Below are positions 53,301-63,821 of a DNA stretch of 64,000 nt, piece by piece (within the stretch, counting starts at the first letter, position 1; every line of letters begins with the position of its first letter). The stretch comes from Trogon surrucura. Taxonomy: Eukaryota > Chordata > Aves > Trogoniformes > Trogonidae. Both the position numbers and the translations under genes were made by a program. The stretch covers positions 15,952,001 through 16,016,000 of the forward strand of contig CM036626.1 of assembly GCA_020746105.1 (NCBI GenBank), given 5' to 3'. The notes under the pieces were generated by a model. The model had not been told where the DNA came from and did no database searches. It saw only the letters and a program-made list of their open reading frames with translations.

Positions 53301-56300
53301 GATTTTCAAAAGTATCCAAATGCTTTACCCAGCTCTCCCCAGAGAGCAGCAGCACTGCAGGAACAGCCAACATCCACACAGCCACTGACTCTGGGTAACT
53401 TATCCATAAAACCAAGCTGAGAGTAGCTCTTAGCCCAGCTCTCCTGGGCACCTGAGGGCTCTGCCTTGTCCCCAGTCGTGTCAGGCACACACTGACCCAG
53501 AGGCAGAAGGGTCTGTACTCAGATGCCCAATATCCCAAAAAATTTCCCCTAATCATTTGGGTCAAAATCACACAATGCATCTGTTCAAAATGAAAACTTT
53601 AATTCCTCCAGACCGTATCAACAATTAATTAGCTATCTAACTGCACTTCCACAGCCCCAAAGCCTTCACACCGTTAAAGTGTGTACCCAAAACACTATTG
53701 CTCCATCACTAAAATGGAAGATAAAACCTCTCTCATACATGACACCTAGAAAAAAACCTCTCTTCTCCCACTCCTCAAAAATTGAGATGCATGGAGAGAC
53801 AGAAACAGAGAATGTCACCAATGCTGCTGGAGCCCTGCACTGGGCTTTTCTGGGAATGAGGTATTTTGTGCTTAAGCTTGGCCCTAAAGTTTATGCCACA
53901 CTAATGTAAAAACAAACTTCAGACTTAAACACCAGAAGACATGCAGCACCTCCAGCAGCTTCAAAATCTGATATTGCAAAAGCAATTGCTCAGAGTCGGA
54001 TGCTCCCAGGATCCCCCCCCCTAGGACCAGGGACTCACCACAGCTGCAGGGTTCACAGCAGCTGGGAGCTGCACCCCTGCAAGGACCATACGGGTCATGC
54101 CAAACGCTGCAACGTGCCCTGCACAGGGCTCCTCCACAAGCAAGTCCTGCACACTTAAAACTGGCATGCACCATTGAGCTGTCTGTTGCTTTTAATAAAA
54201 ACAAAAAAACCCCAACCCACACATCTGTGCCACACTGCATTAACTCTGAGAGGGCTGTTGCACAGCCCCTCTGCATATCAGTTATGCCTTCCACAAGCTA
54301 AGGAGAAAAATTACAACTCTGAGCTCTAATGCCAACAGAGAAATAACAATAGTTTCAAAAGATCCCCATACTTTTCCTCAGTACTGATAGTCCTGTTGAC
54401 AAAATAAGCAACACGATTAAGTCCATTCCAGAACCCTCCCCCGTGGGCCGAGCCACATTTCCAACCCTACAAACAAAAGCTTTATCTCCAACACACTGCA
54501 AACCGACTCCAAGTACTGCTTCAGCATTGTGGCACTCGTTAGGAATAAAAGATAAACTCCTACGGAGGGGGTTTTCAATAGCACTTTAATGAAGTTAAAG
54601 CACAGCCACTGCGAGACACTGAAAACAGGATTTATCTCACCTATTAGCAATCGAACACGCCCAAGCATAGCATCCCGGGGAAGCAGACACCTTCAGGAGG
54701 AGATTGCCCAAAAACGATGGAGATGAGGGATACACCGCTCCGACACCACCCCGCTCCCACTAGTTTGTGGGGCCGGGGGAACCGCACCTCCAACACCAGC
54801 CCGGGGTCACTGCACACTTTCGCGTTTGCCTTCTGCTTCTTTAGAAGGGCATGTTCAAGAATAAAAATAAAAACCAGCCCAAAAGGATAGTTCCATAGAG
54901 ATAGCTTTTCTCCAGCACATCTAGAGAGTACATTCATCAACTGTCAAACACAGTTGCAACTCTCTGCACCAGAAATTAGCATTTACGATCCTACCGAGCA
55001 CAAAAAATGCGCTTCAGCTTTGTGTCCCTAAACTGAAATTAGTTCTTCAAGTGATCTGAAACAATATTATTTACAAAAGAAAAGTATTCACACTAGCTTA
55101 AATGTCTGCTTTTTATATTGGTTCCGGAGAAGGAAAAAGCCCTCTTCATTTTGGCACTGTCGGGTATGCAAAGCTATTACAAAATTGCTACTTTCATTCT
55201 TTGGTTAGTTTCGAATCTGCAAAGTTACAAACCTTATTCTAAGTGGTTAAAAGATCAACAGGCACAGGTCCATTGTAACAGATTTATAGTTGCTATTACT
55301 TCACCAATAAAATTTAAACTAAACTCAACACACTCAAAAAATGCGTTCCATGCGAAAAAGACGCTCCTGGGTATTAGCACTCATGAGAAAACACAACAAT
55401 GAATTTGTGCAGACTCAGCTATTAATGCATTTCTCTGCATGAACAACGATACGTTGTCCTATTTTGAGAGGCGTGTGGGGATGCTGGAATTCTGCTGATA
55501 AGACTAAAAACTTGCTCTGAGAGGTGCCCAAGGCTGAAGGAGGGATCCTTCAGAGCACCCAGCAACAGGTGGATGGGATGAGTCAGGCTTTTAATGCAGA
55601 GGCCACACGTTCCTCTTGGTATGACACCTGATAATTTCATGTAAAACAAGGCATTTCTGCAGCCAAAAGTGAATAATACCAGGAGAACCTGACAAACCTC
55701 TAATAATTCTTCTTAATAAGGAGCTGGACGATCTCCAGCAACACTTCAGTGACTGATCTCTCTCCTGGCAAAGCTGAGGAGTATCTATTACAACCAAGGG
55801 TTTTATAGATTCAATAATCTATAAATCTGTTCAAACAGCAGAAGGGTCCAGCAACAGAAGCTCTGAGACAATTTTCTCTCTCCCTTTCTTATTTCCCCAA
55901 GGTTAGACAATGGTGGAGGACACTTATTTTTACAAGTTTATGAGCATGCACACACACTCAGTCCTCCTGCACTGTTGCTGTCAAATTAATTGAGCTGTCA
56001 AAGCCAAGCACACTTTCCCCCCTGAATCTCTTCGCGTCTCTAATGTTTTATTTCAGATCTTACCAGCTCAGACCAGCAGCTACACAACGGGATCAGAAAT
56101 GGCAACCACATCACCCTGCACTTGGGCATGTACCTGAACACTTTAAAATACCCTTCTAGGGGTGACAAAAAAAACATAAATAAAGCCCCAGGGCTGTACT
56201 AACCCCCATGCGCTGGGCTACACGCTCAACTGGCACCAGGACAGTCAAAACACCACAGGTTAACAACTGCGATGGAGGGACGAGCGCGGCGCCGGGCTCC

Positions 56301-56804
56301 CTATTTGGGCACCGGGGTGCGATGCTGGGGCGCGCCCCGGTTCGGAGCCCCGGGGCCGGGCTGGGCTGGATGTCCTAATAAGGCTTCGGGAGCCCAGGCT
56401 AGCCGTTATCTCCAGCAGATCCCATCGTTCGAGACCAAACCCACTCCCGGCTCTCTCCACCCGGACACCCGTGCGGGGCAGAAGGGACCGGGCGGGCGGG
56501 GAGCGCCGGGCTGCTCCCACCTCCCTCCGCGCCTCGGGTGGAAGCCAGGGGAGACCAGGGGGAAGTTTCATATTGAGCCGTAGAGATCATCGAGCTTTAA
56601 AAGCCACAATTCTGAGTTTTCTGACAGTTTTTGTTTAGAAAGCTTTTTCCGTCCGTTTTCCAAGACGCCCCCTCGGGCGCGCTCAGCCACCGGCGCGCAT
56701 CCCCGGCGGAGCGGGGCTGCGCCAAACCCCCGCTTCGCCCCCAGCCCCTTTCCCCCCGGGTCACCCCCCTCCCCAGCGCGGCGGGGCCCCCGCCCGGTAC
56801 TCAC

Positions 56805-56986
56805 ACGTGCCGCGGCCAGCGGGGCAGGTCCCGGGGCACGGCGGGCAGCGCCAGCCCGCCGCAGCTCAGCAGCTCCTCGCCGCAGGCGCAGCCGGCGGGG
56901 CAGCCGGCGGCGGCCGAGCCCAGCAGCCCGAGCAGCAGCAGCAGCGCCGCCGCCGTTCCGCCGCCCGCCCGTGACGGCAGCGCCAT
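56805..56986 (-). CDS. LRIG1: LRIG1 coding exon 1: signal peptide and LRR N-terminal cap
   Basis: The start codon is at 56986-56984 in a good context (A at -3, G at +4, ACAAAATGGCG). The exon codes for 60 residues plus two bases. Residues 1-27 form a secretory signal peptide: a short basic start, a run of five leucines at 15-19, and an Ala-rich end before Gly28-Cys29. Cysteines 29, 33, 35 and 42 follow the CX3CXCX6C pattern of an LRR N-cap, and the tail LPxVPRDLPRW is like human LRIG1 LAALPGDLPSW. The exon ends CGG CAC GT followed by the donor GTGAGTACC (phase 2). The split codon is completed by the first base of exon 2 to give Val. An alternative donor two bases earlier (GTGTGA) fits the consensus less well and would break the frame. 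The frame reads through the donor to a stop at once, as expected for an exon. The exon is very GC-rich and lies within the promoter CpG island. Confidence 0.92.
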
Positions 56987-57092
56987 TTTGTATCCGGCAC
57001 CGGAGAAGGTCCGAGGCTGGGGGAGGCGTCGGCGGCAGGAGCGGCCCCGGCGCGGAGTGCAGCGAGAAAACGCCGCGGGGCCCCGCGAACGC

Positions 57093-57119
57093 TCAGCGCC
57101 GCTCCGCCGCCCGCACCAT
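57093..57119 (-). other. Possible upstream ORF in the LRIG1 5' leader (8 codons)
   Basis: On the gene's strand an ATG at 57119 opens a frame reading MVRAAERR and stops at 57093, 106 nt before the main start codon. A second very short frame (MPVP, 57175-57161) lies just upstream. Both would matter only if transcription begins upstream of them, which cannot be read from the sequence. If transcribed, they could lower initiation at the LRIG1 ATG. Confidence 0.3.
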
Positions 57120-57468
57120 CGCCTCGGCCGCCGGCGGCAAGGCGCGGCCCCGCGGGGCAGTCACGGCACCGGCATCCACCCGCCGGCGGGCGGGCACCGC
57201 CGGGCGGGTCGGCTCCGCGTCCCCGCCGCGGGAAGCGCCTCCTCTTTCACGCCGCACAGCTCCGGCCCGGCGGCCGCTGGAGCTCCCTTTCCTCGGTGCG
57301 CTCACGGCGAGGCTGAGAGGGGCCGCGACCGCCGCTCCCGTGCTCCGCCGCTGCCGTCCCAGCCCTGCCCAGCCGCGCCGCTCCCCGCCCGGCCCGAGCA
57401 CCGCTCGCCGCGGACCCACGTTGGCGACACCGCAACATGTAGCCGCGCCGCCCCCCGCGCGCCCGCCC

Positions 57469-57515
57469 ATTGGTTGGCGGGCGTCCTCCGGCGGGCCCGC
57501 GCGCGTCGCCATTGG
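57469..57515 (-). promoter_or_regulatory. Pair of CCAAT boxes (possible NF-Y sites)
   Basis: ATTGG occurs at 57469-57473 and again at 57511-57515 on the plus strand, so CCAAT reads on the LRIG1 sense strand. The two are 42 bp apart, roughly four helical turns, and lie about 485-530 bp upstream of the ATG. The contexts CCAACCAATGGG and CGGCCAATGGCG are close to NF-Y preferences. Paired CCAAT boxes are common in CpG-island promoters. NF-Y use is an inference. Confidence 0.55.
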
Positions 57516-58955
57516 CCGGGAGGCACCCCCTCCCCACCTCCCCGGCCGGCGCCGCGGCGCCCCATTGATGCCGGCGTGCTGTCAATCAAAGGCGCCGGGG
57601 CCAGCCCCTTTCCCACTCCAGGTGTGAACGCGGGCGGCAGCCGCCCCCCCGCGCGCTGCCCGTCTTAAAGGGGCCGCGCCCGCACCCCCCGGTCCTCGCT
57701 CCGCCGCGGGGAAACCGACCGGGAAAGCTCCGTCACCCCGGTGCGGGCAGTTCTGCCGCAGGACCAGGGCCTGGAGGCTCCCGCACCAGCCCACGTGCCC
57801 CTCTCCGGACAGCACGAAGCGGCTGCGGGGCCACGCGTGTCCCGCCAGGAGCCCCCTGGGGGTTCATTATCCGCGCGTGTTTCAAACCAAACTTAAGCCG
57901 CGGTTTGCGCTGCCCGAATTTAGGCCTGGTTTGGAAAGGCCCGCACACGCCAGACGTAACGGAGCACGGAGTCTTGTGGACAGAAGCACGACTCGTTAGA
58001 GAGCAGCAGCAAGACCATTAGGGACAAAATTAACCTTAGAGCATCCATCCCTAATAAAAGCTGAATTTAGAGGCTGCCCCTGAGCTTCGTGGAGAGGATC
58101 TGACCGGCTTTGGTCAAGTGTGGGTGTAGCCCAGCCAGCACTTCAGGGGAGGAAAGTTTAGCTTTGGAAGGTGATGTGATGCAAAATGTAGAAAACTGAG
58201 TTTATTGACGGGACAAGATCTTGCTCCAGGCCAAGTTGAGGATTTCAGCACCCCCACCTGAGAGCCCCCCCATACAGCGCACGCAGCAGCGCTGGCTGAC
58301 CCTGGCACAGTGTTTCCCTGTTCTTCTCTATTTACTTTTAACAGTTCACCTGCACAACACCCCTTTGGCCTCGGGACAGCTTTGAACGTGTCAGATTGCA
58401 GAGATTAACGGTAAACAGAAAACTCAATCTCTGCAAAGGCTTCTCCCCACTCAGCACTGGGCTGACCAGGACTTCTAGGCATCTCGTCCCACCAAGTTAC
58501 ACCCTCCCGAGGACCAAACACCTGGTGTGATGCACACGGGTGTCAGTGCCATTGGCAGCGTGACCAGGACTGCTGTTCTGCCCGAGCCACATGCAGCCTG
58601 GCACCGGGTCCCCAACAACACGCACAGACACTGCAGATACTCTGTGGGCCAGCCCTAAATCTTTCCAGGGAGAATCAATAAGCATTATATAAACACAGGA
58701 GTTTCACTTGGTAGAACTTGTTTAGGCTTTCGTTATGCCAAAGGAGGGAAAAAATTTTAAAATTTCACATTATTATGGCTTGGGGTCTTATTTCAGCTTT
58801 CAAGAACTGGTGAAATCAAGATAATGGCTTATGTTTAGTCCCCTCACTTATTTGAAAGCTGTTTGCAAACTAAAAGCAAAAGCTCCTGTCCCTGGGGAGG
58901 GAACTTGTGGCAGGAAGGGTAGATATATTACAGAAAATAGTACAGTCGTATACAA

Positions 58956-58999
58956 ATATATATATACACACACACACATATATATACACACATATATAT
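58956..58999. repeat. Compound (TA)n/(CA)n microsatellite
   Basis: Alternating TA, CA, TA, CA and TA dinucleotide blocks span about 44 bp upstream of LRIG1. It is likely to vary in length between individuals. Confidence 0.95.
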
Positions 59000-59982
59000 G
59001 AATGTGTCTTCAGTGCCTCAGTTTAAGGCACTTTTATAGAGTGGATTTCTCTTGTCCAGTAGGGAAGGCATCATGAAAATAAAAATCCTTCTGCTTCTTT
59101 TATAGTGTTTTCAAATTCAAGCTTTCCAATCAATTTCAACAATTAATTTTAATAAATTATTCTTGCCAGCCCTGACCTGAAACCCTGCTAATTTCATCTC
59201 ACACACTCAACGCAGGACTCTCAGCTTGCACCACACGACTGCCAGCACAGTGCCCATCTCCAAACCCCCTCCACTGTTCCTCTGCCCCATGGCAAGGGCA
59301 AGAGGCTGGACAGGGGCTTTCCCACAGAGGAAGAGATCCAAAAGCCTTAGATAACCTCTTAAAAACGGATATCTAGAAGAGGGTCTCCTGGAAGCTGGGC
59401 CAAATCGACTCACATTTGCACAAAATCACTGTGCGCTGAAAATAGTTGAATGAGGTTGCTAAGAAATGAGACTATTCTCACAGCGACAGTCTCCTACCCC
59501 AGTCCACGCTTTGCTAGAGAGAAGTCTGTGTACAGCATGGAGGATGTTTCTTCCTCAAGCCTCATTAAATCTAATTAAATAGCTTATAAAAGTATTTATG
59601 AAAACAAATTTTAAAATGGCAAAGGCATGCCAACAAGGAAGATATTTCTAACTCTGCCGGTGCCTTTTTGTGGATTTGGAGTTGGTTCAGAAGTGCACAC
59701 TTGTAAGGTAATTGCTGACAGCATGCAGAATCCATCAAGCTATAATTAACATTCTACTATTATTCTAATTGCCTCACTCAAGCTTCTGTGTTTTTTAATT
59801 GTAGAGCAATTTGCCAATAGAGAATTTAATTGCAATACATATTTTATACATTTTGGGAGAAAGTACCATTATTTCCACTTCAGCAAAAACGTTCCTCAGT
59901 TTTTAATAGCCTGCTTTAACTCTTTTCTAGGATTTTTTTTTCACTCCCTGATAAAGGAATTTGATTGCAACCTCTTGTGAAA

Positions 59983-60235
59983 TTAGTAATGATATAATAT
60001 ACAGGAGCGCCCGGAGGCTTCAGTTTGGATCATGACTCTATTAAGCTAGGAACTGTACATACATGTAGCAAGACACAGCCCTGAGGAGTTTGAAATCTAA
60101 ACAGAGAAGACAAACTGAGGTGAGAACAGAAGTATTATCCCTATTTTACAGCCAGGGAAGAGGAGCCCCGAATAACTCACCTCAGGCGACCCTGAGCACT
60201 GGGGTACAGCCAGGAACTCACACGAGCCCAAATGC
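59983..60235 (-). mobile_element. Ancient amniote tRNA-derived SINE (MIR-like), minus orientation
   Basis: This is a second copy of the family at 25034, in reverse. On the plus strand it reads AATGATATAATATACAGGAG, GGATCATGACTCTATT, GCTAGGAACTGTACATAC, TTTGAAATCTAAACAGAG, TATTATCCCTATTTTACAG and CAGGAACTCACACG. These correspond to the reversed tail (TAGGAGCCCCAACCAAGATCA, GCTAGGCGCTGTACAAAC), the TTACAATCTAAATAGAC segment, and the MIR-like TATTATCCCCATTTTACAG body. It lies about 3 kb upstream of the LRIG1 ATG. Confidence 0.82.
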
Positions 60236-60968
60236 AGGGCACCTTTCGTCTTCAACACGAACTTGTTTTCTGTCTCCTGGTAGCTGCAAGAGCACCTCTC
60301 TGCAATTTGATTTGCAAGCTAGACCTTCTAAGTAACTTCTGACCATCTAGGATCTACAGTCCCTGTCCATGAATGCTTCGTGTTTCAGAGCAAGACCCAG
60401 CGTGGAACAGGAGCCCTGAGGAGGCTGCAGAGTACCCCAGCAGATGCGACACGCTGGGTGGAGGGCAAGAGCAATGCTGTCAGGCTTTGTGAGGGATGTG
60501 TTTGACTTCTCCTGGGGCAGGCTGAAGGTCAGAGGCAGTGAAACAGAAAAGGATGGAGCTTAGCTCACGTTGGCTATCCTTGCATTTTACAATTTTACTT
60601 TGCTTCAGCTTGGTGCTTCTATCTGCAGGGCCACAAATCTCTCTGTAGCAATGTTTATCTTCTTCTAATAACACTTATCACGGCTTTCTACCCATGGTGC
60701 TGAGATTTGCAAAATGTCTGATAGCCATGGCTACAATCCCTTATACTGTCACCCTGGTGCACTGATGTGTCAATCAATATTATCATAGTGACAAACATTT
60801 AAAAAGGTTACAGGAGGTGCTTTGTGGAGACAGGGTACAAGATGATTGTGATTATTCAGCACAGCTACAGTCGCATTTATACATAGCTAACAGTGGTCTT
60901 TGGTATTAGCTGCTCATGGCAAGCTGCATAGTTGGGCTCCCAGCATCCAGGTTGCAAGAGATGGTTTC

Positions 60969-61039
60969 TCTGGTATGACCAGATCAACCAAAGCATCAGC
61001 ATTCCAGAGGTTTATTAGTTGATCTGGTTACACCAGATC
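60969..61039. repeat. Inverted repeat with nested palindromes (hairpin)
   Basis: Arms at 60969-60988 and 61018-61037 are reverse complements at 18 of 20 positions, with a 29-nt loop. The right arm contains a perfect 8-3-8 palindrome at 61021-61039 (GATCTGGT, TAC, ACCAGATC). The left arm contains a matching 6-3-6 palindrome (TCTGGT, ATG, ACCAGA). Confidence 0.75.
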
Positions 61040-63821
61040 TGCAAGGACAATTTTATGGCATTATGCCACCCAGTGCTGGTCTCTGTCTCTCTTGGATCCC
61101 AGCCTTGCTCCTCAGAGCTTGTTTTGTTGGAATAACCCTGCAAGATGTATGACGTGATCCAAAAGTGCCTAGCAGCGATGCCTAACGATAACATCACTTC
61201 TCACTGCTATAATGGGTGAAGCCAATTCAGCTTTGCAGGAGGCAGCACATGACAGTGAGAATTAAAGGAAGAGATGATCAAGTCAGGCTTCAGTATAGGG
61301 TCACTAACAGTGCTGACATGAAAATTTAGCTTGGGTTCAGACTCCTAAGAATTTCCTTTGCAATGGCACATAAGCCTTTTCTTCTCTTAAAATTAGAGAC
61401 TGGTGCTTGAACTTTGGTCCTTCAGGAACATAAAGTCTTTGATCAAGACCAGATCATGCTTCATTAATGTGAAAGTTCACTCAAGTAGCTGTTGTCATTT
61501 CATTTTTCACAGGCAATGAGTTAAATCACTTTCCCATTCTGGAACTAGCACAGGCAGTTAGGAAAAGATGGTGCAAATAGCTAGATCCAATTAACTAAAT
61601 CCATGTTCTGTCACAACACTGCCACTTCTAATCCTTTTTCCCCCCTCCCAAAGAATTTGTTTCAAAACTTTGGTATAAATGTATGTGTATTTATCTCATC
61701 TTTTTAAAAGCAGACTGTTAGAAAAGCGTGACAGCATTTTAGTGTCAAGACAGAAGCAGGAGAGAAAGCTGACAGCACTAGAATATTGCCTGCCATTTGC
61801 ATGGGCAAAATACATAATAAGAGGGAGAGTTTGAACGTAAACCTGTGGTGCTCAAACCTGGAGCTCACACTCAATTGCTTAAAAGCATGTTTTTGTAGAC
61901 AAGGCCATGGACTAACTCCAAGAGCAGGAAGAAAACTGGTAGACCTGAAGTCTGAACAGTCTGTCTGCTTGGATCACACACTTCAGCACAACATTACTCT
62001 CCCCTAATCACGCTCAAGATCCAAAATCCAAAGTTTCCCCAAGCCCAGAGAGAGATTTGGCCCCATGCACGAGCTGGCAGGTATCAGGGTTTGCTCTTCA
62101 GATCTGGGCTTGAACTCAGCTCCGTGCCGAGCCTCCAACAGCAAGAGTGGAGCTGAGACACAGCCATTCCCGACAGTGACTAGCGCTAATAGTGTTTATG
62201 CTATGAAGAGTTCTATTAACTGGCATAATAACTATAATTATATGGTGTAACTTCTTTTCCTTGCTTTCACCTCTAGGCTGAGATGGAAGCGTGAAGTTCT
62301 TGCAGCCTCAGAGGAATGTGTTAGATGAAATCATGCAAGTGGAGCAGAGAAGCTGGAATCCAGCTACAGCTGAAACAGGAGCCACCTGCCTCTGCTCAGA
62401 GAATAGCAGAAAAAAAAGAGATTTAAACATACTGGAAGATTTTAACTTGTCTTTCTGAAAGGGATGGTCTGCAAATTTTTCCAAAGTAAATCTTGTATTT
62501 CCTTACTGATGGATGTTGACTTTCAGGGACTCTTACAGCAAACAAAGGTAATGCATCCTCCCACAGCAAGGGGAGGAAAAACCCAAATGGAGTTTCTCTC
62601 ACAAAGCAGTCAAGCTGACTATTTATTTAATAGCTCAAGACTTTATGTCACAGATGAAAGGTGCCATCAGCGAGGGTGGTCTCTGCCTGGCAGTATTATC
62701 AAGGCAAGTTTAGCTCAAAGTTGCATGAGTTGTGGCTGTTCTCAAAGATCCAGATCCCATATAACAATTAAAGGAAGATGATTGCAGAATGACCAGAACA
62801 GCCAGACTTTGGAAGGATCTGGCAAGCAACCACTGCCTTGCAGGTTAGAGCTAGTTTTTTTCCGCCAACTGTCGTACTTGATCTTTATCCATAATGGAAA
62901 TGGGGTAGGATACCTTGCGACAACTTTTGTTGGTACGCGATTACTGCCTCTGTGATTACCGTGGGCTGTTACTACCAAACTGCCTCCTGTTGCTTCATCT
63001 GGCTGAAAGATATTAGGATTTGCCTGCTGCTTCATCATACTTTGATCCCTGGTTTAGAAAAAGGGATCTGTTTCCTTGCTCTTAAGTGACTCGTTCTTGG
63101 CTGAGGACTGAACTGCCGGCTGATATTTCTGTTTGGCCCTTGAAACCAACTATTAACCACACTTCTTGTCCTGCTGGTACCACCCAGGAGTGCTTCAATA
63201 GCACAATACAAATGGCACAGCATCATTATATGAAGGAAAAAATATGCGGCAGGGCCCTGCTGTGGCTTAAAGGCTCTGAGAAGAATCTCTCAAAATATCT
63301 TAGACATCTGCCATGTGTAAAATCTTATGATTGTTCTTCAAATTCTTCTGTGGATACATCAGCCCCTCCTCCACTTCTCTCCCCATCTCCCTCTGCTAAT
63401 GCACGTGCTTCTTACCAGCAATGTGTGACACCAGGGTTGTTTTCCCCCACAGTTATTCTATTTATTCAATACCTGAGGTCATCAACCTCTGGTTTGAGAC
63501 ATCCTAAATCACTTCCATAGCGCATAGTTGGGATGACATGAAGGATTATGACTTCATGTGGAAATAAGGAGGAGCGGATGAAGACTTAGACACAGATCCT
63601 GTTTTATGCCACTGCCATAACTAATTAGAAACAGTGGGAAAACAAGTAGATGGGAACTGTCTCAAACTTCTCCCAGTGTTTGCCATGGTACATGGATGAA
63701 TCTTTAGTATCATCACACCAGCATTGAAGTAGTTAGACAACTTTGTCCACAGATGTGGTGGTGGATGTTTGGAATTTGTATAAACTCTGTGTCACCAGTG
63801 ACACTCAGTCTCACACACCTA

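Larger units (their letters stand above)
21903..56804 (-). other. LRIG1 intron 1 (34.9 kb)
   Basis: The large first intron separates the signal-peptide exon from the first LRR exon, as in other vertebrate LRIG1 genes. It holds one ancient amniote SINE (about 25034-25262), an AT-rich block (about 22085-22440), low-complexity T-rich repeats (33104-33153), an A22 tract (40988-41009), a G13 tract (39368-39380), and small AAT and ACT microsatellites. Several AT-core blocks rich in TAATTA-like words could be enhancers, for example near 38690-38830 and 50821-50960, but this is inference. No nested gene was recognised on either strand. Confidence 0.75.
1..57200 (-). other. LRIG1: LRIG1 gene, 5' portion (exons 1-3, incomplete)
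   Basis: The minus strand carries the start of a leucine-rich-repeat receptor gene. Three spliced exons at 56805-56986, 21831-21902 and 16922-16996 join in frame, all through phase 2 introns. The conceptual peptide is a signal peptide, an LRR N-cap and two LRRs. It matches LRIG1 better than LRIG2 or LRIG3: NLSYNKLSEIDP and LNNNELxAxPSLG are LRIG1 signatures, whereas LRIG3 has LDLSHNRLSFI and NNNELETIPNLG at these places. From family knowledge, LRIG1 is a single-pass membrane protein with 15 LRRs and three Ig domains that dampens ErbB and other receptor tyrosine kinase signalling and marks quiescent epithelial stem cells. Only about 10% of the coding sequence is here. No LRR-like exon was found between 1 and 16900, so exon 4 onward should lie left of the window. 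The 5' boundary is approximate because no transcription start can be read directly. Confidence 0.9.
56265..57850 (-). promoter_or_regulatory. LRIG1: CpG-island promoter and 5' untranslated region of LRIG1
   Basis: About 1.6 kb of very GC- and CpG-rich sequence surrounds exon 1 and stands out sharply from the AT-richer flanks on both sides. It contains many GC boxes, CCAAT boxes on the gene's sense strand, and no obvious TATA box at a fixed distance from the ATG. This is the usual layout of a vertebrate CpG-island promoter with dispersed start sites. The transcription start cannot be located from sequence alone. It is most likely between the ATG at 56986 and the CCAAT boxes near 57470-57515. 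The island also reaches several hundred bases into intron 1. Long open frames on both strands here (one of 345 codons on the plus strand, 56631-57668) come from the lack of AT-rich stop codons and are not counted as genes. Confidence 0.85.
57851..63821. other. Intergenic region upstream of LRIG1
   Basis: No gene is recognised in these 6 kb. The contents are an ancient amniote SINE on the minus strand (about 59983-60235), a compound (TA)/(CA) microsatellite (58956-58999) and a hairpin-forming double palindrome (60969-61039). An AT-rich block at about 59700-59880 may be conserved non-coding DNA. A 144-codon open frame at 63086-63520 has no recognisable family and is treated as doubtful. Confidence 0.65.

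Noticed and set aside
57093-57512. 139-codon minus-strand frame upstream of LRIG1
   Set aside because: Same composition effect. It lies in the promoter/leader, is not in frame with the LRIG1 start, and shows no homology I recognise.
56631-57668. 345-codon plus-strand open frame across the CpG island
   Set aside because: It is Arg/Pro/Ala-rich low-complexity translation of GC-rich DNA. It overlaps LRIG1 exon 1 antisense, other frames here are also open, and no domain is visible.
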